A stretch of 64,000 nt of DNA from Bifidobacterium polysaccharolyticum. Lineage in GTDB: Bacteria; Actinomycetota; Actinomycetes; Actinomycetales; Bifidobacteriaceae. Location of the stretch: positions 372,001 through 436,000 of the forward strand of contig NZ_JACFQG010000001.1 in the NCBI RefSeq assembly GCF_016101585.1. Reading direction: 5' to 3'. Below are positions 25,709 to 35,696 of the stretch, piece by piece (within the stretch, counting starts at the first letter, position 1; the number at the start of each line of letters is the position of its first letter). The translations under genes and the position numbers were made by a program. Below the pieces are notes generated by a model. That model had not been told where the DNA came from. It made no database searches and worked only from the letters and a program-made list of their open reading frames with translations.

Positions 25709-26638
25709 TCAGTTGTGAGGCGAGGGACTGGTCGTTGTCATCGGTGACGACTGTGGTGTTGAAGTCGTGCTTGAGGGACTGGGTGTGGAGCTGGTCGCGT
25801 CGGCAGACGGCGAAGGCGAGCTCGTAGGGTTGCCTCCATGCTGCTGACTTTGCCCGGATCCCTGTTCGTTGCCCTGGTTCTGATTCGTTCCTGAAGGTTG
25901 ATTTTGAGGGGCACTCGGGGTCGACTGATATTCGGGCTCCTCTGTCCGCTGCACCGGTTTGGAGGGGGTCTCTTCATCCTGGTTGGGGGTTACCACCTGG
26001 CTGGTCGGTGGGCTGACCACGTTGCGAACCACCTTGTCGGTGCCTTCGCCCTTGGTCAGAGCATTGATGGCCAGGGCGGACAGCAGTACGGCCACCAGGG
26101 CGCTGACCACAGAGACAATGATGACGTTGCGCCGGCGCTGATCCAGCTTCTTCTTACTGGTTGCTGCAATGGAGGCCGTATGGGTTCGTGGTCCATTGCT
26201 TGACGAAATGGTTCTGCCGGTCTTGGCTGCCGACTCTTCGTCACCGACCGTAGGCATGACCTGGGTGGACCCATCTACCGGGGCCATTACCTGGGTCGAT
26301 CCGTCGGCAATATTGCTTGAATCGTTTGGATGACCCTTTCCCTGGGCCGGCAACGCCGTGGTCTGTCCATCGGCGGCTAAATCGGCACTCGATTCAGTTC
26401 TGGAATCGTCATCATCCTTGTCGGCACTACCGCCCACGGACTCCTGAAGCTTCTGGCCAGAGGCTTCCAAAACATTCTTGTAGATCTGCGAGGCCACAGC
26501 AGAGACGATGGAACCGATGGCTACGCCGATGATGGATCCCGCCACGCCGATCTTGGCGGCCAGCCAGAAGGAGGTCATGGCTGCAAGAGCGCCGGCGATG
26601 ATCTGCGCCCAGGAAATGTCATGAAAGAACTGCTTCAC
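25709..26638 (-). CDS. Membrane protein with Ser/Thr/Pro-rich tail, function unknown
   Basis: 309 residues. A hydrophobic N-terminal hairpin (about residues 9-50, alanine/glycine/isoleucine-rich) precedes a polar acidic region. That region contains a duplicated heptapeptide DGSTQVM (near residues 112-131). A basic patch SKKKLDQRRR is followed by a second transmembrane helix (about 175-195). The last 110 residues are low-complexity Ser, Pro, Thr, Gln and Asn and probably lie outside the cell. Not matched to a known family. The duplicated Thr-Gln peptides could be Ser/Thr-kinase phosphosites, which is speculative. GTG start with AGGGG upstream. Confidence 0.7.
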   Translation of the reverse strand: MKQFFHDISWAQIIAGALAAMTSFWLAAKIGVAGSIIGVAIGSIVSAVASQIYKNVLEASGQKLQESVGGSADKDDDDSRTESSADLAADGQTTALPAQGKGHPNDSSNIADGSTQVMAPVDGSTQVMPTVGDEESAAKTGRTISSSNGPRTHTASIAATSKKKLDQRRRNVIIVSVVSALVAVLLSALAINALTKGEGTDKVVRNVVSPPTSQVVTPNQDEETPSKPVQRTEEPEYQSTPSAPQNQPSGTNQNQGNEQGSGQSQQHGGNPTSSPSPSADATSSTPSPSSTTSTPQSSPMTTTSPSPHN

Positions 26639-26733
26639 TCCGACCCCTTTTGATCCAACGGCTGGTTGCTGCGCTCTTATGGTAGCTGGTGGTCATGGCG
26701 ATAGTGTGATGGTGGGCCGATCGCCCAAAAACC

Positions 26734-27474
26734 TCAGTCGGTCTGGACCAGCCCCCTGGGATTGTCCCAGTCACCCCGCATGGCGATGGCTGGTCCACGA
26801 TTGTAATCAATCATGGACCATCGCAGGCCACCGTCTGGCAGGTCTCGTGGCATCAATCGCGCCCAGTGGGCGTTCCGCATGGTGACCAGGCCCAGGTATT
26901 CGGGATACGCAGTGGCCATGCCCAGCAGAGCCTGAAGGGTCTCGGCAATAAAGGACCCATGGGAGAAGACCATGAGATCCGTGTCCGGACCAGCCCGGTG
27001 AATCCATCGATTCAGGGTTTCCAGGCCTCGTTTGCCCACCTGGGCCTTGGTCTCGGCACCGTGGAGCAGCTCTCCCCCGGCGCCCCGGGACCAGGATTCG
27101 TAATCCTCAGGCCAGCGTTGACGAACCTCCTCAGCACTGGCTCCCTCCCACTCGCCAAAGCTGCGTTCACGCAGCCCGCGATCAAGATGGACCGGCTGAT
27201 CCAATGGATCGGCGAAGGCATGAGCAGTGGCAGCAGCCCGGCCCAGATCAGAGGAAACCACCAGCAGGTGACGGTCTTGGGGTGCGCCGTCCACATATTC
27301 AGCCCGCAACTCCTCGCCGGTCCTCTCCACCTGCCAGCGGCCTACGCTGTTGAGAGGAATGTCAATCTGGCCCTGCATCCTGTGCCCTGCATTGTATGAG
27401 GTCTGCCCATGGCGGACCACAGTCATGGAGCGCACATGCCGGCTATCTTTGGCGGTGGTATCTGTGTCAGTCAT
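26734..27474 (-). CDS. Histidine phosphatase superfamily protein (phosphoglycerate mutase-like)
   Basis: 246-residue 2H phosphatase. The catalytic RHGQTSYN motif (about residues 22-29) and the SFGEWEG segment are present. The second catalytic His lies in LMVFSHGSFI. Bifidobacterial homologues follow rsfS, as here, with an 8-base overlap. In mycobacteria the equivalent place (octT/gpgP region) holds glucosyl-3-phosphoglycerate phosphatase; whether that applies here is unknown. The ATG at 27474 follows CAGGAAAG. Confidence 0.85.
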   Translation of the reverse strand: MTDTDTTAKDSRHVRSMTVVRHGQTSYNAGHRMQGQIDIPLNSVGRWQVERTGEELRAEYVDGAPQDRHLLVVSSDLGRAAATAHAFADPLDQPVHLDRGLRERSFGEWEGASAEEVRQRWPEDYESWSRGAGGELLHGAETKAQVGKRGLETLNRWIHRAGPDTDLMVFSHGSFIAETLQALLGMATAYPEYLGLVTMRNAHWARLMPRDLPDGGLRWSMIDYNRGPAIAMRGDWDNPRGLVQTD

Positions 27475-27943
27475 GGCTTTCCTGAGGATCAGCGAAACGG
27501 CTGCGCAGATCATCCTCATTCAGATCATCCGCCTTGGAGGCCAGCTGGCCGTCCGGGTCATCATCGGCAAGGGTGAAGGGATGCTCCAGCTGCAGGTCCA
27601 CCTGGGGGCAGTCCTTCCAGAGCCGTTCCAGGTCGTAGTAGGCTCGGGCCTGTTTGTGCATGATGTGGATGACGAAGTCACCGTAGTCCAGCAGAACCCA
27701 CTGAGCCTCCTGGACGCCTTCCCGAGAGCGCGGGTCCAGATTCTTTTGCAGATGAAGCTGCTTCTCCACCTCCTCGGCGATGGCCAGAACCTGACGTTCG
27801 TTGCTACCGGTGGCCACCATGAAGATGTCGGTGATGGCAATGGGTTGGGAGACGTCGAAGGCCACGATATCCATGGCCTTGACATCGTTGGCAGCCCGAG
27901 CGGCCACCCGGACCGCGTCGATGGATTCCTGCAATGCTGGCAC
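27467..27943 (-). CDS. rsfS: Ribosomal silencing factor RsfS
   Basis: 158-residue RsfS/Iojap protein, which binds ribosomal protein uL14 and blocks subunit joining when nutrients are scarce. The signature ITDIFMVATGSNERQVLAIA and WVLLDYGDFVIHIMH are plain. The C-terminal 35 residues are acidic and variable. GTG start with AAAGG 8 bases upstream. It follows glmU by 41 bases on the same strand and overlaps the phosphatase gene by 8 bases. Confidence 0.95.
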   Translation of the reverse strand: MPALQESIDAVRVAARAANDVKAMDIVAFDVSQPIAITDIFMVATGSNERQVLAIAEEVEKQLHLQKNLDPRSREGVQEAQWVLLDYGDFVIHIMHKQARAYYDLERLWKDCPQVDLQLEHPFTLADDDPDGQLASKADDLNEDDLRSRFADPQESHD

Positions 27944-27984
27944 TTGTCACGCCTTTCCTCGTTGTGAAGCAGATGCTGTCATGG

Positions 27985-29379
27985 TTACCGTTCCCAGGCG
28001 GGCTTCCAGTCCGGAACCTGATGCTGGTCATTAGTGGAATAAACCATGGCCCCGTCTTCCACCGGATGGCGGATGACCGAACCGGCTCCGGTCGTGACTC
28101 CGTCGCCCACCTGGACCGGAGCTACGAAGAGATTCCCTGCGCCCACGTGCACTTCCGACCCAATCTCGGTCCGGTTCTTATGCACGCCATCGTAGTTGGC
28201 CGTGATGGATCCGCCACCCACGTTGCTGTCGTGGCCTATGTGCGCATCCCCTACATAGGAAAGATGGGGAACCTTGGTCCCGTGGTCAATGGTGGCCTTC
28301 TTCATCTCGACGAAGGCCCCGGCCTTGGTGTCCTCGGCAAGGATGTTGCCAGCCCTTAGATAGGTCCAGGGGCCGATGTTGGCCCGGGCTCCAATCCGGG
28401 TCTCCTGCACGCGGGAGCGCTCAACCTTGGCCTGCGGCTCCACGATCGCATCGATCAGGGTGGTATATGGGCCGATGACGGCATCCGAGGCGATCTCGGT
28501 ATGACCCTGCAGGAAGCAGCCGGGAAGAATGACGGCATCCCGCTGGATGACCACGTCGTCCTCAATCCAGGTGGTGGATGGGTCCAGGATGGTCACCCCC
28601 TGGCGCATGAACTCCTGGCAGACCCGCAGGTTATGGGCCTTAGCCAGATCGGCCAACTGAATCCTGTCGTTGACCCCTTCAACCTTGAGCGGATCAGGAG
28701 CGGCGAAGGCCCCGACCCTGCCCAGGCGACGAGCAGTCTCCAAGGCATCGGTCAGATAGAACTCCCCCTGGGCGTTGCTGTCGTCCAGGCCGCGGACTGC
28801 CTGTCGGAGCAGGTCAGCCTCGAAGACGTAAACAGAGGTGTTGACTTCCTTGACGGCCAGCTCGGTGCCGGTGGCATCCCGCTGTTCGACGATGCGCAGA
28901 ACCCGTCCATCCTGGTCACGAATGATGCGACCGTATCCGGTGGGATCGTCCAGATTTACTGTCAGCACGGTGGCGCCGTCGCCGGAGCTGACATGATAGT
29001 CGAGCAGACGATGCAACGTGTCTGCGTCCAACAGGGGCATGTCGGAGGCGACGATCAGCACCTGACCGTCGTGTCGAAGTTCTCCATCCAGCTGATCCAC
29101 GGCGCACTGGACCGCGCGTCCCGTACCCGGTCGGCTGTCCTGACGCACGATGCGCACCTGCGAATCGTAAGAGCGTGCAGCCTGCGCCACCAGGTCGGCC
29201 TGATGATGAACTACCACAGCCGTCAGCTCGGGATTCAGAGCAGTCACCGAAGTCATGACCCGCTGCAAGAAAGTCTTGCCGGCCAGGGTGTGCAGAACCT
29301 TGGGATGGGCCGAGCGCATACGAGTGCCCTCGCCTGCAGCCAGAATGATGCCAGCGGTCAGCGTCTGCCCGCCGCTCAA
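27985..29379 (-). CDS. glmU: Bifunctional UDP-GlcNAc pyrophosphorylase / GlcN-1-P acetyltransferase
   Basis: Makes UDP-N-acetylglucosamine for peptidoglycan. The N-terminal uridyltransferase has IILAAGEGTRMRS (residues 10-22) and VASDMPLLDADTL. The C-terminal left-handed beta-helix acetyltransferase has KKATIDHGTKVPHLSYVGD and GGGSITANYDG. At 464 residues the length is normal. The start appears to be TTG at 29379, overlapping the stop of the upstream phosphatase as TTGA, with GGAG very close; no better in-frame start exists before the nucleotide-binding loop. Confidence 0.95.
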   Translation of the reverse strand: MSGGQTLTAGIILAAGEGTRMRSAHPKVLHTLAGKTFLQRVMTSVTALNPELTAVVVHHQADLVAQAARSYDSQVRIVRQDSRPGTGRAVQCAVDQLDGELRHDGQVLIVASDMPLLDADTLHRLLDYHVSSGDGATVLTVNLDDPTGYGRIIRDQDGRVLRIVEQRDATGTELAVKEVNTSVYVFEADLLRQAVRGLDDSNAQGEFYLTDALETARRLGRVGAFAAPDPLKVEGVNDRIQLADLAKAHNLRVCQEFMRQGVTILDPSTTWIEDDVVIQRDAVILPGCFLQGHTEIASDAVIGPYTTLIDAIVEPQAKVERSRVQETRIGARANIGPWTYLRAGNILAEDTKAGAFVEMKKATIDHGTKVPHLSYVGDAHIGHDSNVGGGSITANYDGVHKNRTEIGSEVHVGAGNLFVAPVQVGDGVTTGAGSVIRHPVEDGAMVYSTNDQHQVPDWKPAWER

Positions 29380-30173
29380 AACTCCACCACCCCGCTCTCG
29401 GCGATGTCGATCAGATCCTGAATGGAGTCCACCACCTGGTCAGGGCGGTAGGGGAAGGTTTCCACCTCAGATCGTGTAGTGATGCCTGTCAGCACCAGGA
29501 AGGTGTTCAGGCCAGCCTCAACTCCGGCCACCACATCAGTATCCATACGGTCGCCAATCATGGCCGTGGTCTCGGAGTGGCCACCCACCCTGTTTAGAGC
29601 CGTGCGGAACATAATGGGATTGGGCTTGCCCACAAAGTAGGGCTCCCGGTTGGTGGCCTTGGTCACCAGAGCTGCGACGGCTCCCGCCGCAGGCAGGACA
29701 CCGTTCTCGCTGGGGCCTGTGGCGTCCGGGTTGGTGCAGATGAAACGGGCCCCGCCCAGAATCAAGCGGATAGCTGTGGTGATGGACTCAAAGGAGTAGG
29801 TTCGGGTCTCGCCCAGAATCACATAGTCCGGGTTGATATCGGAAAGAATGAACCCGGCCTCGTGCAAGGCTGTGGTCAGCCCGGCCTCACCAATCACATA
29901 GGCCGATCCCCGCGGCATAGTCCGAGACACGAAGTCGGCTGTAGCCAAGGCTGAGGTCCAGATCCGGTCTTCAGGCACATCGATACCCGAACGACCAAGG
30001 CGGGCCGAAAGGTCGCGAGGGGTGTAGATGGGATTGTTGGTCAGCACCAGATACTGGCGGTTATTGCGCTTGAGGGTGTCGATGAATTCGGCAGCGCCGG
30101 GCAGGGCCGTGTTCTCGTGCACCAGCACGCCGTCCATGTCGGTGAGCCAGGTTTCGATCTTCTTGACTGCCAA
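29376..30173 (-). CDS. HAD-IIA phosphatase (NagD/AraL-like)
   Basis: 265-residue HAD hydrolase of subfamily IIA. Motif I is DMDGVLVHE (Asp12, Asp14), motif II LTNNP, motif III the GKPNPIMF lysine, and motif IV MIGDRMDTDVVAG. The C2 cap between motifs II and III identifies the NagD class, general sugar- or nucleotide-phosphate phosphatases. The start is TTG at 30173, with AAAGGA 7 bases upstream. Overlaps glmU by 4 bases; tRNA-Gln lies just upstream. Confidence 0.88.
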   Translation of the reverse strand: MAVKKIETWLTDMDGVLVHENTALPGAAEFIDTLKRNNRQYLVLTNNPIYTPRDLSARLGRSGIDVPEDRIWTSALATADFVSRTMPRGSAYVIGEAGLTTALHEAGFILSDINPDYVILGETRTYSFESITTAIRLILGGARFICTNPDATGPSENGVLPAAGAVAALVTKATNREPYFVGKPNPIMFRTALNRVGGHSETTAMIGDRMDTDVVAGVEAGLNTFLVLTGITTRSEVETFPYRPDQVVDSIQDLIDIAESGVVEF

Positions 30174-30240
30174 GACAGTTCCTTTCGGTTGGTCACCGAC
30201 CCCAAGGAGGCCGTCTCCGACCGGAATCGGCGAGCGTAAG

Positions 30241-30311
30241 CTCCCCCACCTGGATTCGAACCAAGACTAAGGGTTCCAAAGACCCGTGTGCTGCCTTTAC
30301 ACCATGGGGGA
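30241..30311 (-). tRNA. tRNA-Gln (TTG)
   Basis: A 71-base cloverleaf on the minus strand. TCCCCCA pairs with TGGGGGA, discriminator G. The anticodon loop CTTTGGA between GGGT and ACCC gives TTG. The T arm contains GGTTCGAATCC. CCA is not encoded. A CATAAT box at 30343-30348 may be its -10 element. Confidence 0.94.
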
Positions 30312-30393
30312 AAGACGGAGCCCTTCAGGCCCCGCCAGGTTCATTATGCCACAGCCGGACGATTACGCCACGCCATGCCAGGCAGGCAAGGCT

Positions 30394-31410
30394 TTAAGCG
30401 AAGAGGAAGCCCTGACCATGATGAGCTGGATACGTGTCGAAGAGGCGGGCCACCGAGCCGTCCTCGAAGACCGCCTTGATGGCCGAGGCCAGCAGGGGGG
30501 CGATGGACAGAACGGTCAGGCCATCCCAGCGCTTCTCCTGGGGAATGGGAACCGTATCGGTCAGAATGACCTCCTTGGCCTTGCAGGACTTGAGCCGCTC
30601 CACGGCGGGTCCGGACATGACGCCATGGGTGGCCACGATAGTGATGGAGTTGGCCCCAGCCTCATCCAGCACGTTGCAGGCCTCGGCAATGGTGCCACCA
30701 GTGTCGATCAGGTCGTCCACCAGCACGCAGTCCAGGCCGCGCACGTCGCCCACCACCCGGTGAGCCACAGCCTTGTTGGGCTGGGTGATGTCACGGGTCT
30801 TGTGGATGAAGGCCAGGGGCACACCTCCCAGACGCTGGGCCCACTGCTCGGCCACCCGGATGCGGCCCGCATCGGGAGAGACCACGGCCACCTTGGACAG
30901 ATCCATCCGGTCGCGCACATAGTCCACCAACACGGGCATGGCAATCAGGTGATCCACAGGCCCGTCGAAGAAGCCCTGGGACTGGGCGGCGTGCAGGTCC
31001 ACCGACATGATTCGGTCCGCGCCGGCTGCCTTGAGCAGGTCGAACATGAGCCGGCAGGAGATGGGCTCACGGCCCAGATGCTTCTTGTCCTGACGGGAGT
31101 AGCCCAGGAGTGGGCAGACAGCGGTGATGGACCGCGCCGATGCCCTCTTGAGGGCATCGATCATGATCAGCTGCTCCATGATGGACTTGTTGACCGGGTC
31201 GGAGTGGGTCTGCAAAACGAAGACATCGGCTCCACGCACCGACTCCGTATAACGCACATACATCTCACCGTTGGCAAAGTCGTATGCTGTCGTCTCCAGG
31301 ACGTCAATGCCGAGTTGATCGGCCACGTCCGCCGCGAGTCTGGGATGGGTCCGGCCTGTGACAAGTATGAGATTTTTTCCTGGTCTGCCTTTGAGTATCG
31401 CGCTCACCAT
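30394..31410 (-). CDS. prs: Ribose-phosphate pyrophosphokinase (PRPP synthetase)
   Basis: Forms PRPP from ribose 5-phosphate and ATP, feeding nucleotide, histidine, tryptophan and NAD synthesis. The PRPP-binding motif VLVDDLIDTGGTI (about residue 222) and the divalent-cation segment SVDLHAAQSQGFFDGPVDHL are present. The flexible loop reads KKHLGREP. The 338-residue length fits the actinobacterial class, with an extended C-terminus. ATG 31410 has GGAG only two bases upstream; the GTG at the second codon has better spacing. Next upstream is nadD (103 bases). Confidence 0.95.
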   Translation of the reverse strand: MVSAILKGRPGKNLILVTGRTHPRLAADVADQLGIDVLETTAYDFANGEMYVRYTESVRGADVFVLQTHSDPVNKSIMEQLIMIDALKRASARSITAVCPLLGYSRQDKKHLGREPISCRLMFDLLKAAGADRIMSVDLHAAQSQGFFDGPVDHLIAMPVLVDYVRDRMDLSKVAVVSPDAGRIRVAEQWAQRLGGVPLAFIHKTRDITQPNKAVAHRVVGDVRGLDCVLVDDLIDTGGTIAEACNVLDEAGANSITIVATHGVMSGPAVERLKSCKAKEVILTDTVPIPQEKRWDGLTVLSIAPLLASAIKAVFEDGSVARLFDTYPAHHGQGFLFA

Positions 31411-31513
31411 ATCTCCAAACGTTGTTTTCGCTGAAGCGGACAGCCTCCATAATAATGGCGCGCGCTGACACAGCAGGGCAGTTCGTGTTGGCGAGTCCGA
31501 CGGTATACGAAGC

Positions 31514-32203
31514 TCAGGAAGCCGAACGGTAGAGCCCGTGCTTGTTGATATACTGCACCACCCCATCCGGGACCAGGTACCAGACCGGCATACCCCGGGC
31601 CGAGCGACGGCGCACGTCCGTGGACGAGATGGACAGGGCCGGAATCTCCAAGGTATCCACCCGCTGAGCAGGCACCTGAAGGTTGTCCAGGCTGGAGGAG
31701 TAGCCGGGTCGGGAGACGGCCACGAACTTGGCCAGATCCCACATCCGGTTAGCATCCTTCCAACGCATGATCTCGGCCACGGCATCCGCCCCGGTGATGA
31801 AGAAGAGATCGCTGTCGGGGCGCATCCGCTTGATGTCGCGCAGGGTGTCCACAGTATAGGTGATGCCAGGACGCTCAATGTCCACCCTGGAGACCGTGAA
31901 CTTGGGGTTTGAGGCCGTGGCGATCACGGTCATCAGATAGCGGTCCTCGGCATTGGTCACCGTCTTGTTCAGTTTGAAGGCCGGGCGGCCGGTAGGCACA
32001 AAGATGACCTCATCCAGGTCGTAGACCCAGGCCACCTCCGAGGCAGCCACCAAGTGGCCATTATGGATGGGGTCGAAGGTGCCGCCCATGATTCCCACCC
32101 GAGGTCGACGGTTATGGTGGGATGGCCCACAGGCCCGATCAATATCTGATGGCTCCTGCCCAGACTCCCCCTCCTTGGACAGTTCAGACATCATCCGGTT
32201 CAC
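31514..32203 (-). CDS. nadD: Nicotinate-nucleotide adenylyltransferase
   Basis: Adenylates nicotinate mononucleotide in NAD synthesis. The nucleotidyltransferase motif [18 protein letters not shown] (about residues 37-54) and the [13 protein letters not shown] motif near the C-terminus are intact. An N-terminal extension of about 35 polar residues precedes the core; GTG at 32203 overlaps the upstream stop (GTGA), and an internal ATG at 32194 is an alternative. Works in the same pathway as nadE and nadK in this window, though the three genes are apart. Confidence 0.93.
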   Translation of the reverse strand: MNRMMSELSKEGESGQEPSDIDRACGPSHHNRRPRVGIMGGTFDPIHNGHLVAASEVAWVYDLDEVIFVPTGRPAFKLNKTVTNAEDRYLMTVIATASNPKFTVSRVDIERPGITYTVDTLRDIKRMRPDSDLFFITGADAVAEIMRWKDANRMWDLAKFVAVSRPGYSSSLDNLQVPAQRVDTLEIPALSISSTDVRRRSARGMPVWYLVPDGVVQYINKHGLYRSAS

Positions 32204-32757
32204 GCCTGCTCGCCCTCCCGTCTGGCTTCCGAGGCGTTCTCCTCGTTTTCGGACTCGGCCTCCTGGCGCATCTGCTCGGCGCTGGGGTTGACCCTGTCGG
32301 GATCAATCCGCTCCATATCGGCATTCCACTCTTCCTGAACCACACGGCGGATCTCGGAATAGGTGGGCAGGGGAAAGCCTGGCTGGTAGGCTCGACGGAC
32401 CTGGGCCACGCATCCAGTGATGGCTACCAATGAATCAGACAGATCGGCGATGCGCCCCTCCTGCTCCTGTTTGCGGAAGACAGGAACCCGCTCCTCCATG
32501 ACGGTGATGTCATGCCTGACCTTGTTGAGCTGGTCCTGGTCCAGGTCATATACATCATCGGCATGTTCGTCGGGCCAGCCAATCAGGACCGCATCGGCGT
32601 ACTCCAGGCAGGAGCGCTGATCTGCATCCGGGATGCCGTCCTCGATTTGGACCAGAAAGACGTACCGCAGCAGGCTCAGCCGCTCTGAAGCCACCCTCAG
32701 CCAGATGCGCGGATTGTCGTGCTCGCGTTGGAAGAGCTCTTCAATCTTCTCGTTCAC
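32200..32757 (-). CDS. Conserved hypothetical protein between proA and nadD
   Basis: 185-residue, strongly acidic, soluble protein with no recognised catalytic motif, signal peptide or membrane helix. Predicted helices dominate (for example [20 protein letters not shown] and [20 protein letters not shown]), and the C-terminal 30 residues are Glu/Ala-rich. The start is a GTG at 32757 whose GTGA overlaps the proA stop, with AGGT 7 bases upstream; its own stop overlaps nadD. The tight coupling suggests co-expression, but no function follows from that. Confidence 0.75.
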   Translation of the reverse strand: MNEKIEELFQREHDNPRIWLRVASERLSLLRYVFLVQIEDGIPDADQRSCLEYADAVLIGWPDEHADDVYDLDQDQLNKVRHDITVMEERVPVFRKQEQEGRIADLSDSLVAITGCVAQVRRAYQPGFPLPTYSEIRRVVQEEWNADMERIDPDRVNPSAEQMRQEAESENEENASEARREGEQA

Positions 32758-34058
32758 GGCCGCACCTGCCCCCTGCCGTAGCCAATCCACTTGGTGGTGG
32801 TCAGCTCCTGCAGACCCATGGGTCCTCGAGCATGCAGCTTCTGGGTGGAGATGCCCAGCTCGGCGCCCATGCCGAACATGCCTCCATCGGTGAATCGCGT
32901 TGAGGCGTTGACCATGATCACAGCTGAATCCACGCGACGGGAGAACTCCTCAACAGCCTCATAATCCCGGGCCAGGATGGCCTCGGTATGGCCGGTGGAG
33001 TGACGGTTGATGTGCTCGATTGCCTGGTCAAGGGAGTCCACCACGCGCACCCCCATTTTCAAATCCAGATACTCACGGTCCCAGTCGGCTTCCTCAGCGC
33101 GAACCAGCAGTTCTTCTGGCAGACCATGCCCGGCCAGGATGTCCATGGAGACCGCGTCCAGGTGCAACTCGACCTGGGCCTGGGTCAGCGCTTGCGCAAC
33201 ACGTGGCAGGAACTCAGCGGCCACATCCCTGTGGACGATCAGTTTTTCAGCGGCGTTGCAGACGCCCACCCTCTGGGTCTTGGCGTTGACGATGATGGGA
33301 ATGGCCTGATCCATATCCACCGAGCGATCCACATAAATATGGACATTGCCAGCCCCGGTCTCGATGGTGGGCACGGTGGCCTGCTCTATTACGCTGCGGA
33401 TCAGCCCTCGGCCACCTCTGGGCACTAGCAGATCAATATGACCGCGTGCCTTCATCAGAGCCTGGGCCCCTTCGCGACCGTATCTGTCTACGGAAGCCAC
33501 CAGATCCGGATCCAATCCCTGCTCACGAAGTACCCCGCCTATCAGCTCCACAAGGGCGTGATTGGTGCGTTCAGCCGCGTGACCCCCTCGCAGAAGGGCC
33601 GCATTGCCAGATTTGAGGCAGAGGGCCACCACATCGATGGTGACATTGGGTCGGGCCTCATAAATCATGGCCACCACGCCCAAGGGAACCCGCACCTGAT
33701 TGAGCCGCATGCCGTTGGGCATGTCATGGCCGCGAACCACCTCGCCCAGGGGATCGGTCAGCCCGGCCACCATGCGCACGCCGCTGGCGGCATCCGCGAT
33801 ACGAACCTTGTCCAAGCGCAGACGATCGATCAGACCGGCGCTCATTCCTTCTTCAAAAGCCTGCGTGCAGTCCTGCTCGTTGACTGCTGCAATCTGATCG
33901 GCCTGGTCGATCAGTGCATCGGCCAGGGCCAGCAAGAGAGCGTTCCTGGCCTGGCCGGTCATGCCTGCCAGACCTGCTTGTGCAACAGCCGCTGCATCGG
34001 CCATGGCACAGACCCGATCGAACACACCCTGACGATTGGAGTTCTCGTTTTCACTCAT
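32754..34058 (-). CDS. proA: Glutamate-5-semialdehyde dehydrogenase (gamma-glutamyl phosphate reductase)
   Basis: Second step of proline synthesis, reducing gamma-glutamyl phosphate with NADPH. ALDH-fold enzyme of 434 residues. [19 protein letters not shown] and the catalytic Cys in [13 protein letters not shown] are diagnostic, as is the C-terminal [20 protein letters not shown]. The ATG at 34058 has AGGA 10 bases upstream. proB is not in the window. First gene of a coupled proA-hypothetical-nadD set. Confidence 0.96.
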   Translation of the reverse strand: MSENENSNRQGVFDRVCAMADAAAVAQAGLAGMTGQARNALLLALADALIDQADQIAAVNEQDCTQAFEEGMSAGLIDRLRLDKVRIADAASGVRMVAGLTDPLGEVVRGHDMPNGMRLNQVRVPLGVVAMIYEARPNVTIDVVALCLKSGNAALLRGGHAAERTNHALVELIGGVLREQGLDPDLVASVDRYGREGAQALMKARGHIDLLVPRGGRGLIRSVIEQATVPTIETGAGNVHIYVDRSVDMDQAIPIIVNAKTQRVGVCNAAEKLIVHRDVAAEFLPRVAQALTQAQVELHLDAVSMDILAGHGLPEELLVRAEEADWDREYLDLKMGVRVVDSLDQAIEHINRHSTGHTEAILARDYEAVEEFSRRVDSAVIMVNASTRFTDGGMFGMGAELGISTQKLHARGPMGLQELTTTKWIGYGRGQVRP

Positions 34059-34142
34059 GTTCGTCAGATCCTTTCGCCCTCGCGGGTCAGCCAGACCCAT
34101 ATTCTGTACCGATTGTAACCCTCAGTGAGGGCAATGATGACA

Positions 34143-34177
34143 GGAGGAGGGAGGGCATTGCTGCACCTCCCTCCTCC
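34143..34177 (-). terminator. Strong hairpin downstream of glyA
   Basis: A perfect 12-base inverted repeat, GGAGGAGGGAGG and CCTCCCTCCTCC around an 11-base loop, begins 10 bases after the glyA stop. No T-tract follows, so it may be an intrinsic terminator without a tail or an RNA-stabilising 3' stem. Confidence 0.65.
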
Positions 34178-34186
34178 AAGGGCCAA

Positions 34187-35494
34187 TCAGTGGGTCTGGT
34201 CCAGCTCAGGATAGAGCGGGAAGGCCTCAACCAGCCGGTCCACCCGGGCCTTGAGAGCATCCAGATCCGCCTGGGGACCCTGGGCCAGCGCTGTGCCGAT
34301 CACGTCGGCCACCTCCTCGTACTGAGCCGGGCCGAATCCGCGAGTAGCCAGGGCGGAAGTCCCGATGCGCAGACCGGAGGCCACAGAGGCCGGGCGAGGA
34401 TCGAAAGGTACTGTATTGCGGTTGACAGTGATGCCGATCTTGGCCAGCAGGTCCTCCCCCTGGCGGCCGTCCATCTCGCTGTTGCGCAAATCCACCATGA
34501 CCAGGTGGACATCCGTACCTCCAGTGAGCACGGTGATACCGTTGTCGGCCACATCCTTGGCCATCAGGCGTTCAGCCAGGATCTTCGCACCCTCCAGGGT
34601 GCGCTCCATGCGTTCCTTGAATTCAGGCGTTCCTGCCAGCTTGAAGGCCACAGCCTTGGCAGCGATCACATGCATAAGCGGGCCGCCCTGGTTGCCGGGG
34701 AAGACCGAGGAGTTGAGCTTCTTGGCATATTCCTGACGGGCCAGGATGAAGCCGGACCGAGGTCCGCCCAGGGTCTTGTGGGCCGTGGAGGAGACCACAT
34801 CGGCATAGGGCACCGGGCTGGGGTGCAGGCCGGCTGCCACCATACCCGCAAAGTGGGCCATATCCACCCAGAACTTGGCACCTACCTCGTCGGCAATTTC
34901 CTTCATGGCTGCGAAGTCCTCAATACGCGGATAAGCGCTCCATCCGCCGATAATCAGGGCTGGATGGGTTTCCAAGGCCCGCTGGCGGATGATCTCGGGC
35001 TCGATGCGGAAGGTCTTCGGATCGACCCCGTAGGATTCGGCATGGTAAAAACGTCCGGAGAAGTTGATCTTCATACCGTGGGTCAGATGGCCGCCATGAT
35101 CCAGGGCCAGGCCCAGCACGGTGTCGCCGGGCTTGATCAGGGCCTGATAGACGGCGGCGTTGGCCTGTGCGCCCGAATGAGGCTGGACATTGGCGTACTC
35201 GGCGCCGAACAGAGCCTTGGCGCGGTCCCGGGCAAGGTTCTCGACCTGATCCACCCACTCGCATCCGCCGTAGTAACGTCTGCCTGGATAGCCCTCGGCA
35301 TACTTGTTGGTCAGCACGGATCCCTGGGCTTGCAAGACGGCCTTGGGCACGAAGTTCTCTGAGGCGATCATCTCCAGACCACCGCGTTGGCGCTCCAACT
35401 CTCCATCCAGCAGTGCAGCGATCTCCGGATCCACCTGCGAGATCGAAGAGTTCAGGACATCGTAGGATTGCTGTACCGGGTTCTCTTCGACCAT
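34187..35494 (-). CDS. glyA: Serine hydroxymethyltransferase
   Basis: PLP enzyme that converts serine and tetrahydrofolate to glycine and methylene-tetrahydrofolate. The 435 residues include the substrate region [22 protein letters not shown] (about residue 133) and the PLP-lysine segment [14 protein letters not shown] (Lys near 240). The conserved arginine region VMVDLRN follows. In most homologues the lysine motif reads THKTLRGPRGG; here GGPRSG is a mild variant. The ATG at 35494 has AAAGGAG at 6 bases. Divergent from thrC across about 200 bases. Confidence 0.97.
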   Translation of the reverse strand: MVEENPVQQSYDVLNSSISQVDPEIAALLDGELERQRGGLEMIASENFVPKAVLQAQGSVLTNKYAEGYPGRRYYGGCEWVDQVENLARDRAKALFGAEYANVQPHSGAQANAAVYQALIKPGDTVLGLALDHGGHLTHGMKINFSGRFYHAESYGVDPKTFRIEPEIIRQRALETHPALIIGGWSAYPRIEDFAAMKEIADEVGAKFWVDMAHFAGMVAAGLHPSPVPYADVVSSTAHKTLGGPRSGFILARQEYAKKLNSSVFPGNQGGPLMHVIAAKAVAFKLAGTPEFKERMERTLEGAKILAERLMAKDVADNGITVLTGGTDVHLVMVDLRNSEMDGRQGEDLLAKIGITVNRNTVPFDPRPASVASGLRIGTSALATRGFGPAQYEEVADVIGTALAQGPQADLDALKARVDRLVEAFPLYPELDQTH

Positions 35495-35696
35495 GGGTCA
35501 CTCCTTTGTCTATAAGGTCCAGCCACGGATACAGGGCTGGTGGGCAATACTGTACGCCATGCCAACCCCTGGCAGGCCGTGGCGTCCATAGACGGTTTCC
35601 TCCGCGAGCCGAGCAAGGCCATGGTTCGGACTCCTGTACGGGGTAGAATGCCTTGGTAATGATCTGTTCGGCGACATGGCGGAGGGGCAGGCAACC

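Noticed and set aside
30286-31434. 382-codon plus-strand open frame opposite prs
   Set aside because: His/Gly/Val-rich artefact antisense to prs and running into tRNA-Gln.
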